Assembly (NCBI GenBank): GCA_964371995.1
Contig: CAYJPG010000004.1
Location: 1 to 64,000, forward strand
DNA from: SHZI01 sp964371995
GTDB taxonomy: Bacteria; Pseudomonadota; Gammaproteobacteria; Steroidobacterales; GCA-2729495
Direction of reading: 5' to 3'
Length of the DNA: 64,000 nt
Below, in pieces: positions 27,196-36,318 of this stretch; positions within the stretch are counted from its first letter, which is position 1; every line of letters starts with the position of its first letter. A program made the position numbers and the translations under genes. The notes beneath the pieces are model-generated. The model searched no databases. It saw nothing but the letters and a program-made list of their open reading frames with translations, and was not told where the DNA came from.

Positions 27196-28479
27196 ATGAT
27201 GACCCGCTACGACAACAGCCTGAACGGTGCCTGCGCCTGTCGCACGCTCGATCCGGACCGGTTACGGGCGCAGCTCGAGTCCGAAGAGTCGCTCGCCGGG
27301 CTGGCGGCCGAGATTACCCGGACCCGCCCGCACATGTTTTCCGCGACGGCGGTGTTCATCTCGCGGCAGCAGCTGGAGCGCATGGCGGCGATCATCGCTG
27401 CCGTCGAGCATGTGGTGAGCGCGCCCGGCTACCGGGCAGAGGTACTCGAGCGTGCGCCGGAGATGGCGCGCACGGATCCGGGTCCGCGCAGCGTGTTCAT
27501 GGGCTTTGATTTCCATCTGGGACCGCAGGGGCCACAGCTGATCGAAATCAATACCAATGCCGGCGGGCCGTTGCTCAATGTCGCGCTGGCGCGTGCGCAG
27601 CAGGTCTGTTGCGCAGAAGTGGGCAACGCACTGTGTTCTCCCACGGATCTGCAGCAGGTCGAAGAAGCGTTCGTCGAGTCATTTCGTCACGACTGGAGTC
27701 TCCAGCGTGGCGACTCACCGCTCTCCCGCATTGCCATCGTCGATGACGATCCGCCAGCACAGTTTCTCTATCCGGAGTTCCGGCTGTTCAGGCGGCTGTT
27801 CAGAAGTCACGGCATCGAAGCAGTGATTGTCGATGCGGCTGCGCTGGAGTGGCGCGATGGCAGCCTGTGGCACGCTGGTCTGAAGATCGACCTGGTCTAC
27901 AACCGGCTGGTCGATTTTTATCTCGAAGCACCACAGCACGCCGCACTGCGCGATGCCTATGTGGCCGGTGCCGTCGTGCTGACGCCGCACCCCCATGCTC
28001 ATGCGTTATATGCCGACAAGCGCAATCTCACCTTGCTCAGCGATCCGGTGAGACTGGCAGAGCTGGGTGTCGCCCCTGAGGTCCGTTTAGGGCTGAAGCC
28101 GGGGATTCCGGTGACGGTCAGCGTGAGCGCAGAGCAGAGCGAAGAACTGTGGAGCCGGCGTCGCGAGCTGTTTTTCAAGCCGGCGCGCGGCTATGGGAGC
28201 AAGGCCGCCTACCGTGGCGACAAGCTCACCCGGCGGGTGTGGGCGGAAATCCTCGCTGCCGATTACGTGGCCCAGGAAATTGCGCCAGCGAGCGAGCGCC
28301 TGGTGCTGCGGGACGATGTCCCGACCGATCTGAAGTTTGATATCCGCGCCTTCGCCTACGATGGCAGTATCCAGTTGCTGGCCGCACGCCTGTATGCAGG
28401 TCAGACCACCAATTTCCGCACACCGGGCGGCGGCTTTGCGCCGGTCTTCATAGCGCCGCTGCAGGAACTCCAGGCATAG
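27196..28479 (+). CDS. Putative circularly permuted ATP-grasp-like protein
   Basis: A 427-residue soluble protein with no named family that I recognise. Three segments look like ATP-grasp elements in an unusual order. The metal-binding ExNxN-type motif LIEINTNAGGPLLN is near the N-terminus (Glu117, Asn119, Asn121). The nucleotide lysine and glycine-rich loop FFKPARGYGSKAAYRG (Lys328) and the strand FDIRAFAYDG (381-390) come late, followed by TTNFRTPGGGFAPV. In ordinary ATP-grasp enzymes the ExN motif comes last, so a circular permutation is inferred. The reaction would be ATP-dependent carboxylate ligation; substrates are unknown. It sits just after prfC and converges on the Rieske gene. Confidence 0.6.
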   Translation: MMTRYDNSLNGACACRTLDPDRLRAQLESEESLAGLAAEITRTRPHMFSATAVFISRQQLERMAAIIAAVEHVVSAPGYRAEVLERAPEMARTDPGPRSVFMGFDFHLGPQGPQLIEINTNAGGPLLNVALARAQQVCCAEVGNALCSPTDLQQVEEAFVESFRHDWSLQRGDSPLSRIAIVDDDPPAQFLYPEFRLFRRLFRSHGIEAVIVDAAALEWRDGSLWHAGLKIDLVYNRLVDFYLEAPQHAALRDAYVAGAVVLTPHPHAHALYADKRNLTLLSDPVRLAELGVAPEVRLGLKPGIPVTVSVSAEQSEELWSRRRELFFKPARGYGSKAAYRGDKLTRRVWAEILAADYVAQEIAPASERLVLRDDVPTDLKFDIRAFAYDGSIQLLAARLYAGQTTNFRTPGGGFAPVFIAPLQELQA

Positions 28480-28487
28480 CCTGCGAC

Positions 28488-29651
28488 TCAGCGTGCGGCG
28501 CGGTTTTTCAGCAGCGGTACCGGTTCGAGTACCCAGTTGCCGCTGATGCGCCGTGCCGGACTCGGGATGGCAAAACCTGTGTCCTTGCCGTTGCGCCGGC
28601 TGAAATCGTCCCAGTCGATCCGCCAGCCCCGGTCGTCAAACTTTGCCAGCCACTCGCGGTAGGTCGCCACACCCTTGTCGGAGGGCGTGAGTACTTCCCT
28701 GATGTTGCTGGTGGGTGTGCGCGGCGGATAGACATCGACGAGGATCTCGATGTCCTGTTTGGCAATGACCTTGTTGCGGGCATGGACCGGCCCATCGTGT
28801 TCCGCACCCAGCATGAAATTGCGCATGTTAAGGAAGAAGATCCGGGTTCTGCCCTGGTCAACCGGCTGCTCAAAGAAGTACTGCCGGAACCTCTTGCCAT
28901 TACCGATGTTGATTTCCGTGACCATAATGTTGGGGCCATGCGTGCCGCTGCCGGCAAACAGCTCACCGGGCGCCTTGCTGTTCGGGTCCACTGATTTCCA
29001 GGTGGGGTCGGTGAGGCCCGGTGTATTGAATCGATGTACGAACCACAGGCCCCAGCCCTGCGGATGATCCTCCACGTCGTATTCGCGGACGTGATAGGTA
29101 TCGCGGTTAACGGCTTTCAGGCCATGCGTGGGATGCACGAATTCGTTGTGCGCCGGATCCAGACCGTTTTCCATGGAGCGCTCGTAGTAGTAGTCGACGT
29201 CCAGCACCAGAATGGAGTTCGCCCGCCAGCCCTCCGTTTCATATTCCTCGACGTCGAGCAGCGGGGGGCGATCTTTCTCCGGCAGATCGCCGAGAAAGGC
29301 GAATACGATGCCGTACTTTTCCTGGACCGGATAGGAGTCGACCTTGGCGCGCGGCGGAACCTTCTTCCCATAGCCGATAGACGGGATGTTCCTGCACTCG
29401 CCGTCAGCACCGAACTCCCAGCCGTGATACGGGCACACGATGCAGTCGTCGATGATCCGCGGCTTGTCGACGAGTTCCCATGCCCCGCCGAGCGAGGCAC
29501 CGCGGTGCGTGCAGGTGTCGCTCAGGACATGGGCTGTGCCCTGGCTGTCGCGGAAGGCGACGAAACCGAGACCGAGCACCATTGATTTCTCGGGTTTCCC
29601 TGGCCCCAGGTCTTCGCTGCGGATGATGGGATACCAGAAATTGATGTACAT
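28488..29651 (-). CDS. Rieske non-heme iron oxygenase, alpha (oxygenase) subunit
   Basis: A 387-residue aromatic-ring-hydroxylating-type oxygenase. The Rieske 2Fe-2S ligands are Cys47/His49 (DTCTHRGASLGG) and Cys73/His76 (CIVCPYHGWEF). The mononuclear iron site is in NGLDPAHNEFVHPTHG, giving the two His ligands. The family covers vanillate demethylase-, pheophorbide- and choline-type oxygenases; the substrate cannot be read from sequence. No reductase or ferredoxin gene is next to it, so electrons must come from elsewhere. AGGAG lies 7 bases before the ATG. A FixJ-type regulator and kinase lie immediately upstream on the same strand, suggesting regulated expression in one operon. Confidence 0.88.
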   Translation of the reverse strand: MYINFWYPIIRSEDLGPGKPEKSMVLGLGFVAFRDSQGTAHVLSDTCTHRGASLGGAWELVDKPRIIDDCIVCPYHGWEFGADGECRNIPSIGYGKKVPPRAKVDSYPVQEKYGIVFAFLGDLPEKDRPPLLDVEEYETEGWRANSILVLDVDYYYERSMENGLDPAHNEFVHPTHGLKAVNRDTYHVREYDVEDHPQGWGLWFVHRFNTPGLTDPTWKSVDPNSKAPGELFAGSGTHGPNIMVTEINIGNGKRFRQYFFEQPVDQGRTRIFFLNMRNFMLGAEHDGPVHARNKVIAKQDIEILVDVYPPRTPTSNIREVLTPSDKGVATYREWLAKFDDRGWRIDWDDFSRRNGKDTGFAIPSPARRISGNWVLEPVPLLKNRAAR

Positions 29652-29664
29652 GGCAGTCTCCTGG

Positions 29665-30285
29665 TCAGTGTCGGGTTTCCAGTACCAGCGCCATGCGGAC
29701 CAGATGCGCCAAAGAACGTGTGCCCATCTTGTCCATGACGCGTGCGCGATGGATCTCGACAGTGCGTTCAGAGAGGTTCAGGTCCAGGGCGATCACCTTG
29801 TTGGCCTGTCCGCTGACGATCATGGTCATCACTTCTTTTTCGCGCGGAGTCAGTGTCGCATGACGCCGGATAATTTCTTCATTCTGGGACAGCAGCTGCC
29901 GCGCTTTCGCATCAGCCTCCAGAGCGCGTGAGATCCGGTCGAGCAGGTCCTGGTGCCCGAATGGCTTCTGCAGAAAATCAAAAGCACCGCTCTTCATCGC
30001 CTGGACGGCCATCGGTACATCGCCGTGTCCGGTAATGAAGATCACAGGCAGAAATGCGCCCCGGTTGGCGAGTTCCTGCTGCAGTTCCATGCCGTTCATG
30101 TCAGGCATGCGGATATCCAGCACCAGGCAGCCGGCGTGGTTTGCGTCGTACTGGGCGAGGAAGTCGCAGGCTGAAGAAAATGGTACCGGTACATAGCCGA
30201 CCGAATCGAGGAGGATGCTCAGCGAAGTGCGCACGCCTTCGTCATCGTCAACTATAAATACTGTTTTTTCCGGTGTGCTGGTCAT
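29665..30285 (-). CDS. FixJ/NarL-type two-component response regulator
   Basis: A 206-residue regulator when begun at MTSTPEKTVFIVDDDEG; this ATG overlaps the kinase stop as TGATG. A receiver domain (residues 7-120) has acidic pocket DDD (13-15), phospho-acceptor Asp57 (LVLDIRMPDMNG), Thr in FITGHG and Lys in FLQKPF. A LuxR/FixJ C-terminal HTH (about 140-200) follows: LTPREKEVMTMIVSGQANKVIA and LNLSERTVEIHRARVMDKMG. It should be phosphorylated by the kinase encoded just upstream and activate transcription. Whether it controls the Rieske oxygenase 14 bases downstream is inferred from position only. Confidence 0.93.
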   Translation of the reverse strand: MTSTPEKTVFIVDDDEGVRTSLSILLDSVGYVPVPFSSACDFLAQYDANHAGCLVLDIRMPDMNGMELQQELANRGAFLPVIFITGHGDVPMAVQAMKSGAFDFLQKPFGHQDLLDRISRALEADAKARQLLSQNEEIIRRHATLTPREKEVMTMIVSGQANKVIALDLNLSERTVEIHRARVMDKMGTRSLAHLVRMALVLETRH

Positions 30286-31058
30286 CAGGTCCGTTGGGCG
30301 GCATCGATACGTGGAATACGCGCCCAAAACCTGGCGCCACCTTCGGGCTGGTTGCTGAAGCGCAGTTCGCCACCATGCTCGACAGCTATGGTACGACAGA
30401 CGGCCAGTCCCAGGCCGGTCCCTTCTGGTTTTGTAGTGAAAAACGGCAAAAACATTTCCCGGGCTGCAGCCTCTGGCACGCCGGCACCATTGTCCATTAC
30501 CGAGAGTTCGACTGCTGCTGCATCACTCGAAGTCGAGATCGTGACCTGCCGGCGCCCCGCAGGCAAGTCGAGGACCGCGTCCACGGCATTGCGGAACAAG
30601 AACAGCAGGAGTCCCTGCAGTCGTGGCCCGTCGCCCTGGATCTGCGGCAGGGGGCTGGAAAGATCTACAATAAGGCGGATGTTATGGTGCTGGGCGAGTG
30701 GTTCGATGAGCGGCAGCATTTCCTGTACGAGCGCATTGCAGTCAGCTGCGGCACGATGAACCGGAAGAGGGCGAACATTGCTACGGACCCGCTGGATCGC
30801 ATCGCCGGCCCGCAGCGCCTGGCGGGCGATTTCCTCCACGATTTCGACGGTCTTGGCCACCTGTGTGGGGTCGCGCCGCAGCAGTGTCGCCGCACCGTCC
30901 GCATAAGCAGCAATAGCCGCAAGTGGTTGATTCAGTTCATGGGCAAAACCGGAAGCCAGCTCGCGCAGCAGGCATCGATAGGTGACGGCCACCACCTGCT
31001 CAAGCACGCGGTCCACTTGCGCGCTGGCCGGACGCACCTGATGATCGTGGGTCTCCAT
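30285..31058 (-). CDS. Sensor histidine kinase (transmitter only)
   Basis: A 257-residue kinase with no evident membrane segment and no recognisable sensory domain. The dimerisation helix with H-box ASGFAHELNQPLAAIAAY (His40) belongs to the FixL/DctB type. The ATPase domain has an N-box (FLFRNAVDAVLDLP), G1 (DNGAGVP), an F-box (FLPFFTTKPEG) and G2 (GTGLGLAV). The first 30 residues are too short for a PAS domain, so sensing must be done by a partner or be absent. The divergent PAS-containing hybrid kinase is a candidate partner. It overlaps the response regulator as TGATG, so the two are a cognate pair. Confidence 0.92.
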   Translation of the reverse strand: METHDHQVRPASAQVDRVLEQVVAVTYRCLLRELASGFAHELNQPLAAIAAYADGAATLLRRDPTQVAKTVEIVEEIARQALRAGDAIQRVRSNVRPLPVHRAAADCNALVQEMLPLIEPLAQHHNIRLIVDLSSPLPQIQGDGPRLQGLLLFLFRNAVDAVLDLPAGRRQVTISTSSDAAAVELSVMDNGAGVPEAAAREMFLPFFTTKPEGTGLGLAVCRTIAVEHGGELRFSNQPEGGARFWARIPRIDAAQRT

Positions 31059-31111
31059 GATCGACCGATCCTAAACCGGCCTCGCGCTTTGCTCTCTAAG
31101 GGCTTACCCCT

Positions 31112-32671
31112 ATGACCGCCGACGACGGCATTAATCCATTGATCGCCATGCGGGTTGTCGAGCAGGCACCCGACGCGCTGATCCTGGTGAATACCACCGG
31201 GCAGATCGTCTATGCCAATAATGCGGTTGCTACCTTGTTCGGCTACGGCGAGGGGGAGCTGGTCGGCTGCAGTATCGAATGTCTTGTACCCGAGCGCTTC
31301 CGTGGCGCCCATGCGCGGTTTCGTGATGGCTTCAATGCCACCCCTGCAGCGCGCGAGATGGGCGCGCGGATGGTCGCGCTGTCCGCTGTGCGGCGTAACG
31401 GCAGCGAGTTTCCCACCGAGATCCGTCTGGCGCCGATCTATGAGGACGGGCAGCTGCTGGTGGTAGCGGCGGTCCGCGACATCAGCGAACGCTCACAGAT
31501 CACTGAAGAGCTGCGTGCCGCGCGCCTTGAGGCTGATGGCGCCAATCGTGCCAAGAGCCGTTTTCTCGCCACAGCCAGTCATGATCTGCGCCAGCCGCTG
31601 CAGACGCTGCAGCTGCTCAATGCGGCGCTGGGCCGGCAGGTCGATGGTCCGGCAACGGAGATCATCGAACGCCAGCAGCATGCGCTGCAGTCGATGGCTG
31701 ATCTGCTTAATACCCTCCTTGATATCAGCAAGCTGGAATCCGGAACCGTCACGCCGACGCTGGAAGATGTGTCGATCGGCGACATGCTGGCGGAAATCAA
31801 GCGGCAATCTGAACAGATTGCCACCGCCCGCGGCCTGGCGCTGACGGTGACTGCCGGCAGCGAGTTCCTGCGTACCGACCGGGTGCTGCTGCGGCAGTTG
31901 ATCCAGAACCTGTTGACCAATGCGCTCCAGTACACGCGTGTGGGCGGAGTAAGTATCCGCACCGCCCGCAACGCCACGCATTTCACTATTGAGGTGACAG
32001 ATACCGGCGTAGGCATCGCGCCCGATCAGACCGAACGGATTTTCGACGAGTATTACCGTATGGAACAGCCGGGTGCAGGGCGCCGCGGCTCTGGACTGGG
32101 CCTGAACATCGTCCGCCAGATCAGTCGCCTGCTCGGCTACGGCGTGGAAGTTGAATCGGAACTCGGCCGGGGTACGACATTCAGGCTGGCCATACCGCAG
32201 GATCGTCTCGTCGAGGCGGGTATGCGTACGGCAGTCGTGCCGGCAGCCCGGTCTGCAGATGCAGGAGCGGAGCTGCTGAAGCCCTCGGTACTTGTCATCG
32301 AGGACGACGATGCGGTGCGCGGTGCGCTGGAGCTGATACTGAAGCTCAACGATTACCCGGTGCGGGTTGCAGCGACCGCCGAGGCTGCTGAAAAACTGTT
32401 TGCGCGGGAAGGTCCGGATATCGATCTGGTCGTTACCGATTTTCACCTCAATGGTCCGGACAACGGGCTGCAGGTTCTGGACAGGCTGCGGCTTGCTGCG
32501 GGCCGTGATTTGCCTGCCGTGGTTCTCAGCGGAGATACCTCGCCGATATTGCGGCATGCGGGCCAGTTGTCGCGTGTACAGTTGCTGCGCAAACCCGTCG
32601 AGGCGCGGCACCTCATCCGCACGCTGGAACAGCTGTTTGGAAGTGAAGAGGCTACCGGTTCCGGTCCTTGA
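31112..32671 (+). CDS. PAS hybrid sensor histidine kinase with C-terminal receiver
   Basis: A 519-residue soluble hybrid kinase. It has a PAS domain (about 12-125, with EQAPDALILVNTTGQIVYAN and VAAVRDISER), then a coiled linker and HisKA with the H-box His157 in ATASHDLRQPLQTLQLL. The HATPase domain spans about 250-362 (N-box QNLLTNALQYT, G1 DTGVGI, G2 GSGLGLNIV). A C-terminal receiver (392-510) has Asp443 in VVTDFHL and Lys in LLRKPVE. PAS input suggests redox, oxygen or small-ligand sensing, but no heme or flavin ligand can be assigned. It is divergent from the FixJ/kinase pair across about 50 bases, suggesting one phosphorelay. Confidence 0.92.
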   Translation: MTADDGINPLIAMRVVEQAPDALILVNTTGQIVYANNAVATLFGYGEGELVGCSIECLVPERFRGAHARFRDGFNATPAAREMGARMVALSAVRRNGSEFPTEIRLAPIYEDGQLLVVAAVRDISERSQITEELRAARLEADGANRAKSRFLATASHDLRQPLQTLQLLNAALGRQVDGPATEIIERQQHALQSMADLLNTLLDISKLESGTVTPTLEDVSIGDMLAEIKRQSEQIATARGLALTVTAGSEFLRTDRVLLRQLIQNLLTNALQYTRVGGVSIRTARNATHFTIEVTDTGVGIAPDQTERIFDEYYRMEQPGAGRRGSGLGLNIVRQISRLLGYGVEVESELGRGTTFRLAIPQDRLVEAGMRTAVVPAARSADAGAELLKPSVLVIEDDDAVRGALELILKLNDYPVRVAATAEAAEKLFAREGPDIDLVVTDFHLNGPDNGLQVLDRLRLAAGRDLPAVVLSGDTSPILRHAGQLSRVQLLRKPVEARHLIRTLEQLFGSEEATGSGP

Positions 32672-32731
32672 CCTTCAACCAAGGTTCAGGGTCTAAGGTG
32701 CCGACGTTTAGCGTGAAGGGATATCTGGTCA

Positions 32732-34477
32732 ATGCTCGGTGTCGATGACAGGCTGATTACGCCCGCTACCATCAAGTGGGTAAAGGTGGGGCTGGTGGCT
32801 GGCCTGGCCACGATTCCGACCACCATCCTGCTGTACTACGTGCTCGGAATGGCTGTGGATGCTGCCTGGCAGGGCAGCAACATGCTGCGGCAGTGGTTCT
32901 GGATATTGTGCGGGCTGGTGCTCCTGAAGGCTGTACTTGCCTGGCTCTTCCGCACTGGACAGTTCCGTGCCTCCAGTGAAGCGAAGCTCAACGTGCGCGA
33001 CCAGATCTACCGGCAGGTCGTGCGTCTTGGTCCCGGGCTGCTCGGCAAGCGTCGCACCGGTGAGATCGCCAACACGGCGACCGAGGGCGTCGAATACCTC
33101 GACTACTACTTCAGCGTCTATTTCGTGCAGATCTGGGTCGCGATCGCGATACCGGTCTTTCTGTGTTCGGCGATTTTCTGGATCGACTGGGTCGTTGGGC
33201 TCTGGATGCTGGCGGGTGTGCCGCTGACGCCACTGTTCGTCGGTTCGTCTGCGCGTGGCTTCCGTCGCATCAGCGGGCAGAACGCCGTCGTCAAGAACCG
33301 CAACAGCTCGCAGTACCTCGATTCCATCCAGGGCATGAGTACTCTCAAGTCCTTCAACCAGGCGATCCGCCGTGGCGAGGAAATGGAGGCGGGCAACGAG
33401 GTGCAGCGCCGCACCACGATGAAACTGCTGCTGGTAGCGCAGTCGCAGTTCGTGTTTCTTGAGCTGGGTTTTGCGCTGTTCTCTACTGCCGTGGCGATGG
33501 GCGTTGCCCTGTATCGTTATACCGGCGGCTACATGACGCCGGGTGAAGTCGTTGCCGTCGTGCTGCTGAGCCTGGAATTCAGCCGCACGCTGCTGCTGAT
33601 CGGCGAGTTCTTCTTTGCCGGCGCACTGGGCCGTGAAGTCGCCGCGAAGATCATCGAGTTCCTGAATGAAAAGGCACCGGTGAGCAGTGACGAAGGCGCA
33701 CTCTCTGCGCCGCCCACCGGCAAGGCAATTCATATCGAATTGCGTGACGTGACATTTACCTATCCGGGTGCCGAGAGTCCCGCGCTCGAAAACCTGAGCT
33801 TTAGCCTGGACCAGAACGAAACCGTGGCGCTGATCGGCCGCAGCGGGTCCGGGAAGACCACCGTCACGAACCTGCTTCTGCGTACGCTGGAACCCGATTC
33901 CGGCACGATCCTGTTTGATGGCATACCGGAGAAGGAGCTGTCGCTGGAGTGGATCCGCAAGCAGATCGCCCTGGTGCCGCAGGACCCGTTCCTGTTCTAC
34001 GGAACGATCGCAGAGAACCTGCGGGTTGCGAAGGACGATGCGACCGAGCAGGAACTCATTGCGGCAACCAAGGCTGCCGAGCTCTACGACTTTATCAAGT
34101 CCACACCGGATGGCTTCAACACCAAGGTGGGTGACCAGGGTGCAGCGCTCAGCGGCGGTCAGGCGCAACGCCTGGCAATCGCCCGCGCCTTCCTCAAGAA
34201 CGCACCGATCGTGGTGCTCGATGAACCGACCTCACAGATCGATGTTGAGACCGAGATGCTGCTGAACCGCGCACTCGAACGGCTGACGGAGAACAAGACG
34301 GTGCTGATGATCGCGCACCGGCTCAGCACCATCGAACAGGCTGATCGCATCGTTGTGCTGGATGGCGGCCGGCTTGCGGAAAGCGGTACCCGCCAGGAGC
34401 TGCTGGCTCATGACGGCATCTACGCGAGCATGATCCGCACCAAGCGCGAAATCGAGAACACGAAGGTAGTCGCATGA
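32732..34477 (+). CDS. ABC exporter half-transporter, CydD-like
   Basis: A 581-residue fused permease-ATPase. Six membrane helices fill about residues 15-300 (for example LVAGLATIPTTILLYYVLG and WVVGLWMLAGVPLTPLFVG). The nucleotide-binding domain (about 333-575) has Walker A GRSGSGKTTV (369-378), signature LSGGQAQRLAIARAF and Walker B PIVVLDEPTSQID. The QYLDSIQGMSTLKSF segment is typical of CydD-type proteins, which with CydC export cysteine/glutathione for cytochrome bd assembly. No cydAB genes are nearby, so the substrate is open. The stop overlaps the next ABC gene as ATGA, indicating a heterodimer. Confidence 0.85.
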   Translation: MLGVDDRLITPATIKWVKVGLVAGLATIPTTILLYYVLGMAVDAAWQGSNMLRQWFWILCGLVLLKAVLAWLFRTGQFRASSEAKLNVRDQIYRQVVRLGPGLLGKRRTGEIANTATEGVEYLDYYFSVYFVQIWVAIAIPVFLCSAIFWIDWVVGLWMLAGVPLTPLFVGSSARGFRRISGQNAVVKNRNSSQYLDSIQGMSTLKSFNQAIRRGEEMEAGNEVQRRTTMKLLLVAQSQFVFLELGFALFSTAVAMGVALYRYTGGYMTPGEVVAVVLLSLEFSRTLLLIGEFFFAGALGREVAAKIIEFLNEKAPVSSDEGALSAPPTGKAIHIELRDVTFTYPGAESPALENLSFSLDQNETVALIGRSGSGKTTVTNLLLRTLEPDSGTILFDGIPEKELSLEWIRKQIALVPQDPFLFYGTIAENLRVAKDDATEQELIAATKAAELYDFIKSTPDGFNTKVGDQGAALSGGQAQRLAIARAFLKNAPIVVLDEPTSQIDVETEMLLNRALERLTENKTVLMIAHRLSTIEQADRIVVLDGGRLAESGTRQELLAHDGIYASMIRTKREIENTKVVA

Positions 34478-36318
34478 GCAGCATTGAAACCACGGCCGGC
34501 ACGCTGGCCGGCAGCAACAGGAAGGCCAGCAATACGCAGATTATCCGTCGTCTGCTGACCTACATGACGCCGTTCAATACCATCATGATTACTTCACTGG
34601 TGGCCCGTGTACTCAAGATCGTCTCGCAGGCAGCGGTGCTTGGCATCGCGGCGGCAAGTGTCGGTATCTATATCGAGTCGGCACAGCCCGGCGTCGTGAA
34701 CTGGGATGTCATCTGGCATCAGGTGAAGTGGATTGCCGCCGTGGGTACGCTGGTTGGCCTGGTTTCCTATATGGAGAACTACACCGGTCACTACGTGGCG
34801 TTCCGGATCCTGGCCGAGTTCAGGAACCGATTCTACTACGCCATGCTGCCGCTTGCGCCGGCGCGTACCGCCAAGCTGCAGTCGGGTGATGCCGTGAGCC
34901 GGGTCATGAGCGACTGTGAGCGCATCGAGCCCTTCTATGCACACACGATCGCGCCAGCGATAGCGGCGATCTTTGTGCCGGCCATCCTGCTGGCCTGGTG
35001 CTACACCGTACACCCGACGCTGTTCTGGGTGCTCACACCGTTTTATCTGGCCACGACCTTTGGCCTGCCCTGGCTCGTCGCCCGTCTTGGTGGCGATGGC
35101 GTGGAATACCGTGAGCAGCTCGGCGGTGTAAATGCCTTCGTTGCCGACAGCATCCAGGGCGTCCGCGATACGGTTGCTTTCGGCTACGAGAAGCGTCGCG
35201 CGCGGCAGCTGTGGGAAATCGGCAAGACGATGCAGGACGGGCAGGACAAGCTCTACGGCGCCGATGCCACGCAACGCGCGCTCGCTGAAGTTTTCATCAC
35301 GGTCGGTATTCTCGCCGCCGCCTGGTGCGGTGTGGAACTGGCGCTCGCTGGCGAAATTTCCACCCTGACGGATCTGCCGGCTGTGATCGCCGTGTCGATC
35401 GTCGGTTTCTATACCTCGGTCGGCATGGCCAACAACTACACTGACTTCCGCGTGTCCCTGATTGCGGCGCGCCGGCTGTTCGCCATGATGGACCAGTCGC
35501 CGGCGGTGCATGAAACGGCGAAATCAGCCGTCACCGGCCAGGTCGATCCCTCGCTGCATTTTCGCAATGTCCACTTCGAGTACGACGCGGATGATGTCAG
35601 CTGGAGCCGCCAGAAGAAGGTTTTCGACGACTTCACACTGGATGTGCCCAATGGCAAGCGTGTCGCACTGGTCGGACCCAGCGGCACCGGCAAGTCTACG
35701 GTCGTGAACCTGTTGCTCCGGCAGTGGGATCCGCAATCCGGCCAGATCCTGATCGGCGATCGCCCGGTTACAGACTTTCCGCTGGCTGATCTGCAGAACT
35801 GGTTTGCCGTGGTCTCCCAGCGGGCTTTCATATTCAACGAGACGATTCGCGACAACATCCGCATGGGGTGTCACGAGGCCACGGACGCACAGATCGAAGC
35901 CGCAGCCCGCGATGCGGGTCTCGCCGACTGGATCGCCACCTTGCCCGAGGGCTACGACACGCCCTGCGGCGAGCGCGGCAGCAAGCTCTCGGGCGGGCAG
36001 CGGCAGCGCGTGGCGATCGCCCGCGCAATTCTCAAGAATGCGCCGATTGTCCTGCTTGACGAAGCCACCTCAAGCCTCGATGTGGAAACCGAGCGCGGCG
36101 TGATGCAGGCACTGCGCCGTCTGTCACAGGGGCGCACCACGCTGACCATCGCGCACCGTCTGTCGACGATCATGGACAGCGACCAGATCCTCGTGATGCT
36201 CGAAGGCCGGATTGCCGAGCAGGGTACCCATCAGGAGCTGCTTGCCAGGGGCGGCTGGTATGCCCGGATGTTCGAGATCCAGAAGGATGAGGTCGATGCC
36301 ACGCTCGTGACCGGGTGA
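34474..36318 (+). CDS. ABC exporter half-transporter, partner of the CydD-like protein
   Basis: A 614-residue permease-ATPase that pairs with the preceding gene. Membrane helices fall in about residues 35-320, including IAAIFVPAILLAWCYTV and ITVGILAAAWCGVELAL. The ATPase domain spans about 360-605: Walker A GPSGTGKSTVVN, signature LSGGQRQRVAIARAI and Walker B PIVLLDEATSSLD. The H-loop TIAHRLSTI is intact, so both halves of the heterodimer can bind and hydrolyse ATP. It resembles CydC or general lipid/peptide exporters. It converges on yjdM with no spacer, and a weak TCAGGC/GCCTGA hairpin lies at the junction. Confidence 0.85.
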   Translation: MSSIETTAGTLAGSNRKASNTQIIRRLLTYMTPFNTIMITSLVARVLKIVSQAAVLGIAAASVGIYIESAQPGVVNWDVIWHQVKWIAAVGTLVGLVSYMENYTGHYVAFRILAEFRNRFYYAMLPLAPARTAKLQSGDAVSRVMSDCERIEPFYAHTIAPAIAAIFVPAILLAWCYTVHPTLFWVLTPFYLATTFGLPWLVARLGGDGVEYREQLGGVNAFVADSIQGVRDTVAFGYEKRRARQLWEIGKTMQDGQDKLYGADATQRALAEVFITVGILAAAWCGVELALAGEISTLTDLPAVIAVSIVGFYTSVGMANNYTDFRVSLIAARRLFAMMDQSPAVHETAKSAVTGQVDPSLHFRNVHFEYDADDVSWSRQKKVFDDFTLDVPNGKRVALVGPSGTGKSTVVNLLLRQWDPQSGQILIGDRPVTDFPLADLQNWFAVVSQRAFIFNETIRDNIRMGCHEATDAQIEAAARDAGLADWIATLPEGYDTPCGERGSKLSGGQRQRVAIARAILKNAPIVLLDEATSSLDVETERGVMQALRRLSQGRTTLTIAHRLSTIMDSDQILVMLEGRIAEQGTHQELLARGGWYARMFEIQKDEVDATLVTG

